DNA from: Methylotuvimicrobium sp. KM2
Lineage (GTDB): Bacteria > Pseudomonadota > Gammaproteobacteria > Methylococcales > Methylomonadaceae
Length of the DNA stretch: 64,000 bases
Reading direction: 5' to 3'
Assembly: GCF_038051925.1 (NCBI RefSeq)
Contig: NZ_CP150634.1
Location: 4,100,300 to 4,164,299, forward strand
Every line of letters starts with the position of its first letter. Positions within the stretch are counted from its first letter, which is position 1. A program made the position numbers and the translations under genes. Below, one piece after another: positions 1-10,858 of this stretch. Below the pieces are notes generated by a model. The model made no database searches, was not told the DNA's origin, and was given only the letters and a program-made list of their open reading frames with translations.

Positions 1-251
1 TCGTATTCGATACGCTCAACTACAGCCGGAATATCTATTTTATTTCTTTTAAAATCAATGATCCGGTAGTGATGCTTATGACCCCCACCGACATGACGTG
101 TGGTTATGCGCCCTTGATTATTACGTCCGCCATTTTTGCTGTTTTTATCAAGCAACTGTGCGAATGGCTTGCCTTTATGTAACTCATCGTTTTTGACACG
201 TACAACAAACCTCGATCCAGCCGATGTAGGTTTTGATTTTACAATAGCCAT
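1..251 (-). CDS. rplB: 50S ribosomal protein L2 (N-terminal part, cut by window edge)
   Basis: The leftward frame from the ATG at 251-249 begins [19 protein letters not shown] and continues with a Gly/His-rich stretch containing [21 protein letters not shown]-like residues, typical of the L2 N-terminal domain. L2 binds 23S rRNA near the peptidyl-transferase centre. About 83 codons are present; the rest lies beyond position 1. An AGGAAACGG purine stretch upstream serves as ribosome binding site. It follows rplW by 41 bases, as in the S10 operon. Identification is by recognised family sequence and by context. Confidence 0.95.
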   Translation of the reverse strand, partial: MAIVKSKPTSAGSRFVVRVKNDELHKGKPFAQLLDKNSKNGGRNNQGRITTRHVGGGHKHHYRIIDFKRNKIDIPAVVERIEY

Positions 252-292
252 GCTTTCTACCGTTTCCTATTGATCTTTTAAACTTTTAACTA

Positions 293-595
293 TTAAGCTG
301 CCGAGAAATCTATATCGTGGCCTTCTTTGAGCTTGACATAGGCTTTTTTCCAATCGGAACGTTTGCCAAGGGTTTGACCAAACCTTTTTTTCTTACCTTT
401 GACATTCAGTACTCGGACCGAATCGACTTTTACTTCGAACATAAGCTCGACGGCTTGCTTTATTTGATTCTTGGTTGCCTGTTTCTGAACGTTAAACACA
501 AACTGTTTATTCGCTTCAGCCGCAACTGTGCTTTTTTCTGAAACAACAGGAGCTCTCAAGACACTTGCCAACTTACTTTTGATTAGCTCGTTCAT
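293..595 (-). CDS. rplW: 50S ribosomal protein L23
   Basis: This 100-residue protein has the L23 signature: an N-terminal VLRAPVVSEKST block and a C-terminal KKRFGQTLGKRSDWKKAYV block. L23 lies at the polypeptide exit tunnel and is the docking site for trigger factor and SRP (family knowledge). The length is normal for bacterial L23. Its start overlaps the end of rplD by four bases, implying translational coupling within the S10 operon. Nothing is unusual in the sequence. Confidence 0.97.
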   Translation of the reverse strand: MNELIKSKLASVLRAPVVSEKSTVAAEANKQFVFNVQKQATKNQIKQAVELMFEVKVDSVRVLNVKGKKKRFGQTLGKRSDWKKAYVKLKEGHDIDFSAA

Positions 596-1212
596 GCCAA
601 CCTCTCCTCTATCAGTTTTACCGCCGCAGGCGTCATAATGACTTTTTCCGCTGCTACCAACGATACCGGACTCAAATTATCCGCAGAACATACTTCTAAA
701 TACGGAATATTTCTTGAAGCCAAAGCCAGATTAAAGTCGACTTCGTCAGATATGATTAAAACGCGCTTACAATCCAAACCACTCAGCTTTGCAACCATTT
801 CTTTCGTTTTTGGAGTCGAAGGAAGGATTTCACTACTGACAACCAAACGGTCTTGTCTTAGTAACTCGGACAAAATTGAACGCAAACCCGAACGAAACAT
901 TTTTTTATTTAATTTTTGCTCGAATGAACGCGGTCTTGCAGCAAAGGTCACGCCACCGGTTCTCCACAGTGGACTGCGCATTGTACCAGATCTTGCTCGC
1001 CCCGTCCCTTTTTGACGCCAAGGTTTAATCCCGCCGCCACTTACATCGGAACGGGTCTTCTGTGCTTTTGTCCCGGAACGAGCGCCGGCCAGGTGCCGAG
1101 TCACCAATTGATGAACTAACGTCTCATTAAAATCTTGCCCAAAAACTTCTTCGCCTACCGCGACTGCTGCGGCAGATTCGCTTTCGTTAATTGCAGGAAT
1201 TTGTATACTCAT
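592..1212 (-). CDS. rplD: 50S ribosomal protein L4
   Basis: The 206-residue product contains the long L4 loop with [16 protein letters not shown] at about residues 60-75, which lines the exit tunnel. In E. coli, L4 also represses its own operon by acting on the S10 leader. Here no S10 leader is seen, because rpsJ directly follows tuf, so that control may work differently or not at all (inference). The frame overlaps rplC by four bases upstream and rplW by four bases downstream. Confidence 0.97.
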   Translation of the reverse strand: MSIQIPAINESESAAAVAVGEEVFGQDFNETLVHQLVTRHLAGARSGTKAQKTRSDVSGGGIKPWRQKGTGRARSGTMRSPLWRTGGVTFAARPRSFEQKLNKKMFRSGLRSILSELLRQDRLVVSSEILPSTPKTKEMVAKLSGLDCKRVLIISDEVDFNLALASRNIPYLEVCSADNLSPVSLVAAEKVIMTPAAVKLIEERLA

Positions 1213-1868
1213 GATTTATCCTTCTTATTCCGCATTTTTGCAGCCGGGGTAATCACAACATCGCTACCTTTTGCTCCAGGCACAGCCCCTTTGACTAAAA
1301 TCAAGTTTCTCTCGCTATCGACCGCATGAATCGTTAGATTATCGATTGTCGTTTTAGCGGCGCCCATATGACCGGACATTTTTTTCCCTTTAAAAACGCG
1401 CCCCGGAGTTTGACACATACCGTTAGAACCTGGAGCTCTATGGGAAAGCGAATTACCGTGCGTCGCATCCTGCGTTCTAAAATTATGCCGTTTGACTGTA
1501 CCTTGATAACCTTTACCGATGCTTGTTCCGCGAACATCAACCACCTGTCCTTGAGCAAAAATACTTGCTTGTAATTCGGAACCGGCAGAGAGATCGTCGC
1601 CTTCACCGTCATCCAGCCTGAATTCCCACAGACCTCTACCTGCGGTTACATTCGCAGCAGCAAAATGACCAGCCATCGCTTTATTCACTCTGGATGATTT
1701 TTTTTCACCCGCAGTGACTTGTATCGCGCGATAGCCATCTTTTTCGATGCTTTTAACTTGAGTGACTCGGTTAGACTCTATCTGAAGAACCGTCACGGGC
1801 ACTGACGACCCATCCTCGCAAAATACTCTGGTCATACCACATTTACGACCAATTAGACCTATTGACAT
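1209..1868 (-). CDS. rplC: 50S ribosomal protein L3
   Basis: The 219-residue protein starts [16 protein letters not shown] and contains the [17 protein letters not shown] and [23 protein letters not shown] blocks that define L3, including the glutamine region methylated by PrmB in relatives. L3 is a primary 23S rRNA binder needed early in 50S assembly. It lies 18 bases after rpsJ and overlaps rplD by four bases. Length and sequence are ordinary for a gammaproteobacterium. Confidence 0.97.
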   Translation of the reverse strand: MSIGLIGRKCGMTRVFCEDGSSVPVTVLQIESNRVTQVKSIEKDGYRAIQVTAGEKKSSRVNKAMAGHFAAANVTAGRGLWEFRLDDGEGDDLSAGSELQASIFAQGQVVDVRGTSIGKGYQGTVKRHNFRTQDATHGNSLSHRAPGSNGMCQTPGRVFKGKKMSGHMGAAKTTIDNLTIHAVDSERNLILVKGAVPGAKGSDVVITPAAKMRNKKDKS

Positions 1869-1886
1869 CTGCCAATTCCCCTACAT

Positions 1887-2198
1887 TTAATTCAACTTTA
1901 TTTGAACGTCCACACCGGCTGCCAGATCCAATTTCATCAAGGCATCGACAGTTTTTTCGGTTGGCTCGACGATGTCGAGCAATCGTTTGTACGTTCTTAA
2001 TTCATATTGATCGCGCGCGTCTTTATTGACATGCGGAGAGATCAAAATCGTAAACCGCTCTTTCTTAGTAGGCAGCGGGATAGGGCCTTTAACTTGCGCG
2101 CCCGTTCTTTTCGCTGTTTCTACGATTTCACCTGCGGATTGATCAATTAATTTATGATCAAATGATTTCAGGCGTATTCTAATAGTTTGACTCGTCAT
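1887..2198 (-). CDS. rpsJ: 30S ribosomal protein S10 / NusE
   Basis: The 103-residue S10 has the conserved [19 protein letters not shown] start and the [27 protein letters not shown] region. S10 is part of the 30S head and also acts as NusE in transcription antitermination. Only five bases separate its ATG from the tuf stop. Its ribosome binding site therefore lies inside the last codons of tuf (GAGTAA), so the str and S10 operons are joined here with no room for an S10 leader. Confidence 0.97.
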   Translation of the reverse strand: MTSQTIRIRLKSFDHKLIDQSAGEIVETAKRTGAQVKGPIPLPTKKERFTILISPHVNKDARDQYELRTYKRLLDIVEPTEKTVDALMKLDLAAGVDVQIKLN

Positions 2199-2203
2199 AT
2201 TGT

Positions 2204-3394
2204 TTACTCGATGATTGATGCAACAACGCCCGCGCCAACGGTACGGCCACCTTCACGAACCGCGAAACGCAAACCTTCTTCCATCGCAATCGGAGCAATT
2301 AACTTCACTTCAACGTTGACGTTATCGCCGGGCATCACCATTTCCACGCCTTCCGGAAGATCGACCGCTCCGGTTACATCCGTTGTTCTGAAATAAAATT
2401 GTGGACGATAGCCATTAAAGAATGGTGTATGACGCCCGCCTTCGTCTTTCGACAATACGTAGATTTCCGCCTTGAAATGGGTATGCGGCTTAATGGTGCC
2501 TTTGTGCGCCAAGACTTGTCCGCGTTCAACTTCGTCTCTTTTGGTGCCTCTTAACAAGACCCCAACGTTATCGCCCGCTTGACCTTGATCCAATAATTTA
2601 CGGAACATTTCCACGCCGGTGCAGGTTGTGGTTGTAGTCGGTCTGATTCCGACAATTTCAATCTCTTGCCCAACCTTAATGATCCCACGCTCGACACGCC
2701 CGGTAACCACTGTGCCGCGACCGGAAATCGAGAACACGTCTTCAATCGGCATTAGGAACGGCTGATCGATCGCACGCTCAGGCTCTGGAATATAGCTATC
2801 TAAGGCCTCGACCAATTTAATGATCGACGGCACGCCAATTTCACTGGTATCGCCTTCCAAGGCTTTTAACGCCGAGCCGATAACTAACGGGGTATCGTCG
2901 CCCGGAAATTCGTACATGTCCAATAATTCTCTGACTTCCATTTCCACTAATTCGATCAACTCGGCATCATCCACCATATCGGCTTTATTCAAATAAACCA
3001 CGATATAGGGAACACCTACTTGACGCGCTAATAATATATGCTCACGAGTTTGCGGCATCGGACCGTCGGCCGCCGAACAGACGAGGATAGCTCCATCCAT
3101 TTGTGCCGCACCGGTAATCATGTTTTTGACATAGTCGGCATGACCCGGGCAGTCCACATGCGCATAGTGGCGCGCATCCGATTCGTACTCCACATGAGCC
3201 GTTGCGATTGTAATGCCACGCTCGCGCTCTTCGGGGGCGTTATCAATTTGATCGTAGGCCTTGTAGACGCCGCCACGCGCATCCGCCATCACTTTTGTCA
3301 ATGCCGCGGTCAATGTGGTTTTACCATGATCGACGTGACCGATGGTTCCTACGTTTACGTGTGGTTTTTTACGTTCGAATTTTTCTTTGGACAT
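2204..3394 (-). CDS. tuf: Elongation factor Tu, copy 1 (str operon)
   Basis: The 396-residue GTPase delivers aminoacyl-tRNA to the ribosome. It shows G1 GHVDHGKT at residues 19-26, DCPGHADY (G3), NKAD near 136 (G4) and SALK (G5), followed by the two beta-barrel domains. The protein is identical to the second copy at 18452-19642. By eye the two genes differ at only about nine synonymous sites, four of them in the last six sense codons, where this copy must also supply the rpsJ ribosome binding site. Such identity suggests ongoing gene conversion. Confidence 0.98.
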   Translation of the reverse strand: MSKEKFERKKPHVNVGTIGHVDHGKTTLTAALTKVMADARGGVYKAYDQIDNAPEERERGITIATAHVEYESDARHYAHVDCPGHADYVKNMITGAAQMDGAILVCSAADGPMPQTREHILLARQVGVPYIVVYLNKADMVDDAELIELVEMEVRELLDMYEFPGDDTPLVIGSALKALEGDTSEIGVPSIIKLVEALDSYIPEPERAIDQPFLMPIEDVFSISGRGTVVTGRVERGIIKVGQEIEIVGIRPTTTTTCTGVEMFRKLLDQGQAGDNVGVLLRGTKRDEVERGQVLAHKGTIKPHTHFKAEIYVLSKDEGGRHTPFFNGYRPQFYFRTTDVTGAVDLPEGVEMVMPGDNVNVEVKLIAPIAMEEGLRFAVREGGRTVGAGVVASIIE

Positions 3395-3422
3395 GATTCA
3401 ATACCTTTATTTTCTATTCAAT

Positions 3423-5519
3423 TTATGAAACTTTTTTTATGATTGCTTCTGCAATATTTGCAGGTGCTTCAGCGTATTTTTCAAATTGCATACTGTATGT
3501 TGCTCGCCCCTGTGTTGCAGATCGCAAATCAGTCGCATAACCGAACATCTCCGCCAACGGAACTTCACAACTGATAGTTTTACCTGCAGGAGTGTCGTCC
3601 ATACCCTGAATGATTCCACGGCGCCTGTTTATATCACCTACAACATCACCCATGTAATCTTCCGGAGTCACGACTTCTACCTTCATTATTGGCTCCAGAA
3701 GGACCGGGTCGGCTTTTTTCGCACCCTCTTTAAAGCACATTGATCCAGCAATTTTAAATGCCATCTCGCTCGAATCAACATCGTGGTACGATCCATCAAA
3801 CAATGATACTTTTACATCCACCACTGGAAACCCTGCCAAAACTCCATTTTCCAGTTGCTCCTGCACTCCTTTGTCAACTGCCGGTATGTATTCCCTTGGA
3901 ACCACGCCACCAACAATTTCATTCACAAATTCATATCCGGAACCGGGTTCTTTCGGCTCGATTCGCAACCATACATGTCCATATTGACCTCGCCCGCCGG
4001 ATTGACGAATAAACTTGCCTTCTTGCTCCACTTGCTTGCGAATAGTTTCTCTATAGGCAACTTGAGGAGCTCCTACGTTAGCATCGACGCTGAATTCCCT
4101 TTTCATTCTGTCTACAATGATCTCCAGATGTAATTCACCCATTCCGGAAATAATGGTTTGACCTGACTCCTGATCGGTATGCACACGAAACGATGGATCT
4201 TCTTGGGCAAGCTTGCCAAGAGCAACACCCATTTTTTCTTGATCGGCTTTAGTTTTCGGCTCTACCGCAACCGATATTACCGGCTCAGGAAAATCCATTC
4301 TCTCAAGCACAATGACCGATTTCATGTCACATAAAGTATCGCCGGTAGTGACATCTTTCAGACCTATTGCCGCCGCTATATCCCCGGCATGCACTTCCTT
4401 AATTTCTTCGCGGGAATTAGCATGCATTTGCACTAATCGCCCTATACGCTCTTTCTTCTTTTTTACCGAGTTATAAACCGCATCGCCCGAGTTAAGCACG
4501 CCCGAATAAACCCGGATAAAGGTTAAAGCACCTACAAAGGGATCGGTTGCAATTTTAAATGCTAGCGCCGCAAAAGGCGCCTCATTGTCCGCAGGTCGCT
4601 CTTCTTCGGTCACATCATCCGCAAGAACACCTTTAATCGGCTTAACTTCCGTAGGCGAAGGCAAATACTCGATTACAGCATCCAACATCGCCTGAACACC
4701 TTTGTTTTTAAAGGCCGATCCGCAAAATGTAGGAACCGCAAGATTATTTAATGTGAGCTGTCGTATCCCTTTTTTAATCTCATCCTCAGAGAGATCAACG
4801 CCGTCAAGGTATTTTTCCATTAGCTCATCTGAACCTTCCACTGCCGACTCAATCATGTGATCACGCCATTCTTGACAGAGCGAAAACATATCGACCGGTA
4901 TTTCACGTTCCTCGAAATTCATTCCCTTGGTCGCCTCATCCCAATAAATGGCTTTCATTTTTATCAGGTCTACAACGCCTTCGAACGAATCATCAGCACC
5001 TATCGGCAATTGCATCGGAATAGGATTACTTCCTAAACGAGCTTTTATTTGCTGAACCACCCTTAAAAAATTAGCTCCTTGCCTATCCATCTTATTGATG
5101 AACGCCAACCTTGGCACATGGTATTTATTAGCCTGCCTCCACACTGTTTCGGATTGCGGCTCAACTCCGCCCACCGCGCAAAATACAGCACAAGCCCCAT
5201 CTAAAACTCTAAGGGATCGTTCAACCTCGATCGTAAAATCAACATGTCCCGGCGTATCGATAATGTTTATCTGATGCTCCGGAAACTGCTTGCTCATACC
5301 GCTCCAAAAACAGGTGGTAGCGGCCGAGGTAATGGTAATACCTCTTTCTTGCTCTTGAGCCATCCAATCCATGGTTGCCGCACCATCATGCACCTCGCCA
5401 ATCTTGTGCGAAACGCCTGTATAAAACAGAACGCGCTCGGTAGTCGTTGTCTTACCGGCATCGATATGAGCCATGATGCCTATGTTTCGATAACGACTAA
5501 GGGGAGTTTTCCGTGCCAC
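3423..5519 (-). CDS. fusA: Elongation factor G
   Basis: The 698-residue translocase GTPase has AHIDAGKTT at residues 17-25 (G1), DTPGHVDF (G3) and NKMD (G4), then the domain II-V regions including [10 protein letters not shown] and the C-terminal RGIIQGM block. It drives tRNA-mRNA translocation and ribosome recycling with RRF. It sits in the str operon between rpsG and tuf with short gaps (24 and 28 bases). Length matches the usual roughly 700 residues. Confidence 0.98.
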   Translation of the reverse strand: MARKTPLSRYRNIGIMAHIDAGKTTTTERVLFYTGVSHKIGEVHDGAATMDWMAQEQERGITITSAATTCFWSGMSKQFPEHQINIIDTPGHVDFTIEVERSLRVLDGACAVFCAVGGVEPQSETVWRQANKYHVPRLAFINKMDRQGANFLRVVQQIKARLGSNPIPMQLPIGADDSFEGVVDLIKMKAIYWDEATKGMNFEEREIPVDMFSLCQEWRDHMIESAVEGSDELMEKYLDGVDLSEDEIKKGIRQLTLNNLAVPTFCGSAFKNKGVQAMLDAVIEYLPSPTEVKPIKGVLADDVTEEERPADNEAPFAALAFKIATDPFVGALTFIRVYSGVLNSGDAVYNSVKKKKERIGRLVQMHANSREEIKEVHAGDIAAAIGLKDVTTGDTLCDMKSVIVLERMDFPEPVISVAVEPKTKADQEKMGVALGKLAQEDPSFRVHTDQESGQTIISGMGELHLEIIVDRMKREFSVDANVGAPQVAYRETIRKQVEQEGKFIRQSGGRGQYGHVWLRIEPKEPGSGYEFVNEIVGGVVPREYIPAVDKGVQEQLENGVLAGFPVVDVKVSLFDGSYHDVDSSEMAFKIAGSMCFKEGAKKADPVLLEPIMKVEVVTPEDYMGDVVGDINRRRGIIQGMDDTPAGKTISCEVPLAEMFGYATDLRSATQGRATYSMQFEKYAEAPANIAEAIIKKVS

Positions 5520-5543
5520 TGCTCAAGCCTTCAGTAACTTAAA

Positions 5544-6014
5544 TTACCAACGGTAATGAGAAAACGCCTTGTTCGCCTCGGCCATACGATGAGTTTCCTC
5601 ACGCTTTTTAGCTGCCGCCCCACGACTTTCGAAGGCATCCAACAACTCGCCGGCCAACTTTGAAGGCATGTTTTTTTCGTTTCTTTTACGTGCCGCATCA
5701 ATCAGCCAGCGCATCGCCAAGGCCGCACGACGGGAAGGCCTAACTTCAACAGGAACCTGATAAGTTGCACCACCGACACGTCTTGACTTAACTTCAACAC
5801 GCGGCTGCACATTTTCCAGAGCTCGAGTCAACACCTCCAACGGCTCGGTATGACCTTTACTTTCGATAACATCCAGCGCACCATATACAATCTTTTCGGC
5901 AACTGATTTCTTTCCGCTAGTCATGATCATATTCATGAACTTGGTTAGCATGGTGCTACCAAACCTAGGATCCGGAATGACGTCTCTTTTCGCCGCTACT
6001 CTTCTTCTTGACAT
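5544..6014 (-). CDS. rpsG: 30S ribosomal protein S7
   Basis: The 156-residue protein starts [20 protein letters not shown] and contains [24 protein letters not shown], both diagnostic for S7. S7 nucleates assembly of the 30S head and in E. coli is the translational repressor of the str operon, binding the rpsL-rpsG junction. That junction here is only 18 bases (6015-6032), so a similar site would have to be short; I did not model it. Confidence 0.97.
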   Translation of the reverse strand: MSRRRVAAKRDVIPDPRFGSTMLTKFMNMIMTSGKKSVAEKIVYGALDVIESKGHTEPLEVLTRALENVQPRVEVKSRRVGGATYQVPVEVRPSRRAALAMRWLIDAARKRNEKNMPSKLAGELLDAFESRGAAAKKREETHRMAEANKAFSHYRW

Positions 6015-6032
6015 TTAATTCACCAAACTTCG

Positions 6033-6407
6033 TTAGGCTTTAGGTCTTTTCGTTCCATACTTCGAACGACCACACTTTCTGTTTTTGACACCCGAAGTAT
6101 CAAGACTTCCGCGAACGACGTGATATCGCACACCCGGCAAATCCTTTACCCTACCGCCACGAATCAACACAACGGAATGCTCTTGCAGGTTGTGACCCTC
6201 ACCACCAATATAGCTACTTACCTCCGCACCGTTTGTCAACCGTACCCGCGCGACCTTTCTTAATGCCGAGTTCGGCTTCTTGGGAGTCGTGGTATAGACT
6301 CTAGTACATACTCCGCGACGCTGAGGACATGCCTCTAACGCCGGAACATTGCTTTTTTCTATTCTTTTAGCACGCGGCTTACGAACCAATTGGTTGATCG
6401 TGGCCAT
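6033..6407 (-). CDS. rpsL: 30S ribosomal protein S12
   Basis: The 124-residue protein carries [12 protein letters not shown] and [10 protein letters not shown], the two loops that approach the decoding centre. Both lysines associated with streptomycin resistance when mutated are in the wild-type state, so the sequence looks streptomycin-sensitive (inference). It is the first gene of the str operon and follows the promoter and inverted repeat at 6504-6560. Confidence 0.97.
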   Translation of the reverse strand: MATINQLVRKPRAKRIEKSNVPALEACPQRRGVCTRVYTTTPKKPNSALRKVARVRLTNGAEVSSYIGGEGHNLQEHSVVLIRGGRVKDLPGVRYHVVRGSLDTSGVKNRKCGRSKYGTKRPKA

Positions 6408-6503
6408 ATATTTGTTACTCCAATAATTCAGTTTACCCGCCAGTCAATAAAAATAACCGCCGTACATTTCTATGCACAGCGGCCATATAATGCTTATCCT
6501 GAC

Positions 6504-6546
6504 AAATAGCGTTAGCTCATTTGAGCAGAGCATCTTAACGCTATTT
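6504..6546. repeat. 11-bp inverted repeat overlapping the str promoter
   Basis: AAATAGCGTTA (6504-6514) and TAACGCTATTT (6536-6546) form a perfect 11-bp inverted repeat, with a smaller GCTC-ATTT-GAGC hairpin inside. On the plus strand eight T residues follow (6544-6551), but the genes on both sides read leftward, where only a weak TTTGTC tail follows, so it is a poor terminator for rpoC. One arm overlaps the -10/spacer of the proposed promoter, which makes an operator or a 5' leader structure possible. Confidence 0.6.
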
Positions 6547-6560
6547 TTTTTCCAGGTCAA
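6532..6560 (-). promoter_or_regulatory. Probable sigma70 promoter of the str operon
   Basis: Read leftward, a -35 box TTGACC (6560-6555) and a -10 box TAAGAT (6537-6532) are separated by exactly 17 bases, followed by a GC-containing start region. It lies 125 bases upstream of rpsL and just after the rpoC stop. The call rests on spacing and consensus match (5/6 and 4/6). The spacer overlaps one arm of the inverted repeat at 6504-6546. Confidence 0.6.
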
Positions 6561-6571
6561 GCCGATTTAAA

Positions 6572-9500
6572 TTATTCAGTGTTTAAGGCTTGCTTTAACG
6601 CTTCTTCTACATCACCCGCATCTACTGATGAAATATTATCACCCTCGGATGGAACCTCGATGTCTTTGGAGCGTCGCTTCCTTCTTTGTTCATGATAAGC
6701 TAATCCAGTACCCGCAGGTATTAATCGCCCAACGATCACATTTTCCTTCAACCCATGTAAACCATCGCTCAGTCCGCGAACCGCCGCATCCGTCAACACT
6801 CGAGTCGTCTCCTGGAAGGAAGCCGCCGAGATAAATGACTCAGTTGCCAATGAAGCTTTAGTGATACCTAACAAAACAGACTCAAAACTTGCAGGTATCT
6901 TTCCTTCCGCCTCCATTTTTTCATTGATCTCACGGACATAGGCCCGCTCGACCTGATCGCCTTTCAGGAATTCCGTGTCACCGCCCGCGGTAATTTCAAC
7001 TTTACGAAGCATTTGTCTAATAATTGCCTCTATATGTTTATCATTGATTTTTACACCCTGTAATCGATAAACATCTTGAATCTCTTTCACTAGATAATTC
7101 GCTAGATCTTCAATACCACGCAATCTTAAGATATCGTGCGGGGTCAATTCACCTTCAGCGATGGTTTCACCTTTCTCGACATGCTCGCCTTCGAACACTG
7201 TGATATGCCGCCATTTCGGCACCAATGTTTCATATTGCTCGCCGCTTGCATCCGTTATGATCACACGCTGCTTACCTTTGGTTTCTTTACCGAACGATAT
7301 CGTGCCGGTTGTTTCCGCTAAAATCGCCGGATCCTTGGTTTTTCTTGCCTCAAACAAGTCGGCTACACGAGGTAAACCACCAGTGATATCGCGCGTTTTA
7401 CTCGACTCCTGAGGAATCCTCGCCAATACGTCACCAACTTTAACCTCATGACCATCCTTGATACTGACAATTGCTCCGGTCGGCAAGAAATACTGTGCGG
7501 GAATTTCTGTTCCCGGTAAATAAATAGTTTCTCCGGCGGCATCCATTAGCTTAACCATCGGGCGCAAGTCTTTACCTGCACTACCCCTTTGCTTAGGGTC
7601 GGTAACCACTAAGGAACTTAAGCCCGTAACCTCATCTGCCTGTTTTTGAACCGTTACACCATCCATGAAGTCGAATAAGCTGACCACGCCATCGACTTCA
7701 GTAATTACCGGATGCGTATGCGGATCCCAGTTGACGATAATTTCTCCACCGTTAATTTTACTTCCGTCCTGCACTAACAACACCGCGCCATAAGGAATTT
7801 TATACCGCTCGCGCTCACGGCCATATTCGTCGATGATGCCAATTTCACCGGACCGGGATACCGCTACCAGATTTCCCTCCCGGTTTGTAACTGTCTTAAG
7901 GTTACTTAACTTAACCGTTCCAGCCGCTTTAACTTGTACATTACTAATCGCAGCCGATCTCGAAGCTGCACCGCCAATATGGAAAGTACGCATTGTCAAC
8001 TGCGTCCCCGGCTCACCGATGGATTGCGCAGCAATGACACCGACCGCTTCTCCACTATTGACTAAATGCCCTCTAGCCAAGTCTCTGCCGTAACATGCAG
8101 CACAAACACCATGACGATTTTCACAAGTGATAACCGAACGCACATAAACGTGATCAACGCTGTTTTCTTCAAGCACCGACACCCAGTATTCATCAAGCAA
8201 GGTTCCGTTTTTAACAATAACTTTTTCGCCAGCCGCATCCATCACGTCGTTAATGACTACACGACCCAATACACGCTCGGCCAATGGCTCGACCACATCA
8301 CCACCTTCGATAATGGGCATCATCGAGATACCTTGCGTCGTGCCGCAATCGTCGCCAGTAATAACCAAATCCTGAGCCACATCGACCAAACGTCTTGTCA
8401 AATAACCCGAGTTGGCGGTTTTCAACGCTGTGTCGGCTAGCCCTTTACGAGCGCCGTGAGTCGAAATAAAGTACTGCAGTACGTCCAGACCTTCCCTAAA
8501 GTTCGCAGTAATCGGCGTTTCGATAATCGAACCATCCGGCTTCGCCATCAAACCTCGCATACCGGCCAATTGTCTAATCTGTGCAGCGGAACCCCGAGCA
8601 CCCGACTCGGCCATCATAAATATTGAGTTGAACGATTTCTGAGTAACCTTATTGCCATCGGCATCTTCGATTTCCTCAACACCCAAGCCATCCATCATGA
8701 CTTTCGCAACCTGATCGTTGGCATGAGACCAGATGTCAACCACCTTGTTGTATCGCTCACCGTCAGTCACCAGACCTGATGAGTATTGACTTTGTATTTC
8801 GTTAACTTCCGCATTAGCCGTATTGATGATTTCTTCTTTCTTAGCCGGTATCTCCATATCTTCGATACCGAAAGACACACCCGAGCGGGTTGCATAACGA
8901 AAACCAAGATACATCAATTGGTCGGCCATAATGACCGTTTCCTTGATACCTAAATGCCGATAGCAATAATTGATCAGCCGCGATATATTTTTCTTCGTCA
9001 TATCGCAATTGACTATCTCGTACGGCATACCATCGGGAACAATTTCCCAAATCAATGCTCGACCAACCGTCGTTTCGACACGATAGGTTTTTTGTTCGGC
9101 AACCCCTCTATCAGTTTTTATTCTTTCAGTAATTCTTAATTGAATCTTGGCTTGTAAGTCGACGCTTTTAAATGCCAAGGCTTTATGAACCTCATCTATT
9201 GAAACAAAGATCGAGCCATTGCCTTTTGCATTGACTTTTTCTCGGCTTATAAAATAAAGCCCTAAAACCACGTCCTGAGATGGGTTGATAATCGGCTCGC
9301 CGCTTGCCGGCGACAAAATATTGTTGGTCGCCATCATCAACGTTCTGGCTTCAAGCTGCGCCTCTATCGACAATGGCACATGTACCGCCATTTGGTCACC
9401 GTCAAAATCGGCATTGAAAGCGCTACAAACCAAAGGATGCAACTGTATCGCTTTACCTTCGATCAAGGTTGGCTCGAACGCTTGTATCCCTAAGCGATGC

Positions 9501-10786
9501 AAGGTAGGCGCCCTATTTAACAATACCGGATGTTCGCGAATGACTTCCTCGAGAATATCCCAAACTTCGGCACCTTCTCGCTCGACCATTTTTTTCGCGG
9601 CTTTAATCGTTGTCGCGAGTCCTCTTAACTGCAATTTGCTGAAGATAAACGGTTTGAATAATTCCAGAGCCATTTTTTTAGGCAAACCGCATTGATGTAA
9701 ACGTAGCGTTGGCCCAACCACAATAACCGAACGCCCGGAATAGTCGACACGCTTACCTAGCAAATTTTGCCTAAATCTGCCTTGCTTACCCTTAATCATA
9801 TCGGCAAGGGATTTGAGCGGTCTTCTGTTAGTGCCGGTGATAGCTCTGCCTCTACGGCCATTATCAAGCAATGCGTCAACCGACTCTTGCAGCATTCGCT
9901 TTTCGTTACGAACGATAATATCCGGCGCGTTCAAATCCAACAAACGATTTAGCCGGTTATTCCTATTGATAACGCGACGATAAAGATCGTTTAAATCCGA
10001 CGTGGCAAACCGTCCGCCATCCAAAGGCACCAATGGCCTCAACTCCGGAGGCAAAACCGGCAATACTTGCATAATCATCCATTCAGGACGATTTTTAGAG
10101 CTTAACAGCGATTCGATCACTTTTAAGCGCTTTGAAAACTTTTTAATTTTGGTTTCTGAATTAGTGCCGTTAATCTCTTCCCGCAAACGATTGATCTCGC
10201 CATTAAGATCAATTGCCTTGAGCAAGTCAAAAACAGCTTCGGCGCCCATTTTCGCAACGAAATCATCGCCAAATTCCTCGACGGCATCGAGATATTCGTC
10301 ATCGGTTAACAATTGCCCTTTATTAAGCGGAGTTACCCCCGGATCAAGCACCACGAATGACTCGAAATACAAGACGCGCTCAATTTCACGAAGCGTCATG
10401 TCTAGCAGCAGTGCAATCCGCGATGGCAAGGACTTCAAAAACCAAATATGAGCAACTGGACTAGCTAACTCAATATGCCCCATTCTTTCTCGACGTACTT
10501 TTGAAAGCGTGACTTCAACGCCGCATTTTTCACAGATTACACCTCTGTGTTTCAGTCTTTTATATTTTCCGCATAAACATTCATAATCGCTCACAGGGCC
10601 AAAAATTTTGGCGCAAAACAATCCATCTCGTTCCGGCTTAAAAGTTCGATAATTAATCGTTTCGGGCTTTTTAACTTCTCCATAAGACCAAGAACGGATC
10701 ATGTCAGGAGACGCCAAGCCTATGCGAATTGAATCGAAATCATCGGCGCGGCCTTGGCGCTTTAAAAAGTTCATTAAATCTTTCAA
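6572..10786 (-). CDS. rpoC: DNA-directed RNA polymerase subunit beta'
   Basis: The product (1404 residues from the chosen start) has the N-terminal zinc site [19 protein letters not shown], the catalytic NADFDGDQM loop near residue 445 that binds the active-site magnesium, and the second zinc site [15 protein letters not shown]. The start is taken as TTG at 10786-10784, giving [11 protein letters not shown], which aligns with the E. coli beta' N-terminus and has AGAGAGG nine bases upstream. An ATG further upstream at 10834 would add 16 unrelated residues. It follows rpoB by 72 bases. Confidence 0.95.
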   Translation of the reverse strand: MKDLMNFLKRQGRADDFDSIRIGLASPDMIRSWSYGEVKKPETINYRTFKPERDGLFCAKIFGPVSDYECLCGKYKRLKHRGVICEKCGVEVTLSKVRRERMGHIELASPVAHIWFLKSLPSRIALLLDMTLREIERVLYFESFVVLDPGVTPLNKGQLLTDDEYLDAVEEFGDDFVAKMGAEAVFDLLKAIDLNGEINRLREEINGTNSETKIKKFSKRLKVIESLLSSKNRPEWMIMQVLPVLPPELRPLVPLDGGRFATSDLNDLYRRVINRNNRLNRLLDLNAPDIIVRNEKRMLQESVDALLDNGRRGRAITGTNRRPLKSLADMIKGKQGRFRQNLLGKRVDYSGRSVIVVGPTLRLHQCGLPKKMALELFKPFIFSKLQLRGLATTIKAAKKMVEREGAEVWDILEEVIREHPVLLNRAPTLHRLGIQAFEPTLIEGKAIQLHPLVCSAFNADFDGDQMAVHVPLSIEAQLEARTLMMATNNILSPASGEPIINPSQDVVLGLYFISREKVNAKGNGSIFVSIDEVHKALAFKSVDLQAKIQLRITERIKTDRGVAEQKTYRVETTVGRALIWEIVPDGMPYEIVNCDMTKKNISRLINYCYRHLGIKETVIMADQLMYLGFRYATRSGVSFGIEDMEIPAKKEEIINTANAEVNEIQSQYSSGLVTDGERYNKVVDIWSHANDQVAKVMMDGLGVEEIEDADGNKVTQKSFNSIFMMAESGARGSAAQIRQLAGMRGLMAKPDGSIIETPITANFREGLDVLQYFISTHGARKGLADTALKTANSGYLTRRLVDVAQDLVITGDDCGTTQGISMMPIIEGGDVVEPLAERVLGRVVINDVMDAAGEKVIVKNGTLLDEYWVSVLEENSVDHVYVRSVITCENRHGVCAACYGRDLARGHLVNSGEAVGVIAAQSIGEPGTQLTMRTFHIGGAASRSAAISNVQVKAAGTVKLSNLKTVTNREGNLVAVSRSGEIGIIDEYGRERERYKIPYGAVLLVQDGSKINGGEIIVNWDPHTHPVITEVDGVVSLFDFMDGVTVQKQADEVTGLSSLVVTDPKQRGSAGKDLRPMVKLMDAAGETIYLPGTEIPAQYFLPTGAIVSIKDGHEVKVGDVLARIPQESSKTRDITGGLPRVADLFEARKTKDPAILAETTGTISFGKETKGKQRVIITDASGEQYETLVPKWRHITVFEGEHVEKGETIAEGELTPHDILRLRGIEDLANYLVKEIQDVYRLQGVKINDKHIEAIIRQMLRKVEITAGGDTEFLKGDQVERAYVREINEKMEAEGKIPASFESVLLGITKASLATESFISAASFQETTRVLTDAAVRGLSDGLHGLKENVIVGRLIPAGTGLAYHEQRRKRRSKDIEVPSEGDNISSVDAGDVEEALKQALNTE

Positions 10787-10858
10787 GAGCTTATCCTCTC
10801 TAAATGGTTTCCGGCACGAGGCCGGAACGGGCAATCAAATTAAGGTAAATTATCGAAC

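Noticed and set aside
6504-6551. Hairpin plus eight T residues as a terminator
   Set aside because: The T tract is on the plus strand, while genes on both sides are transcribed leftward, where the tail is only TTTGTC.
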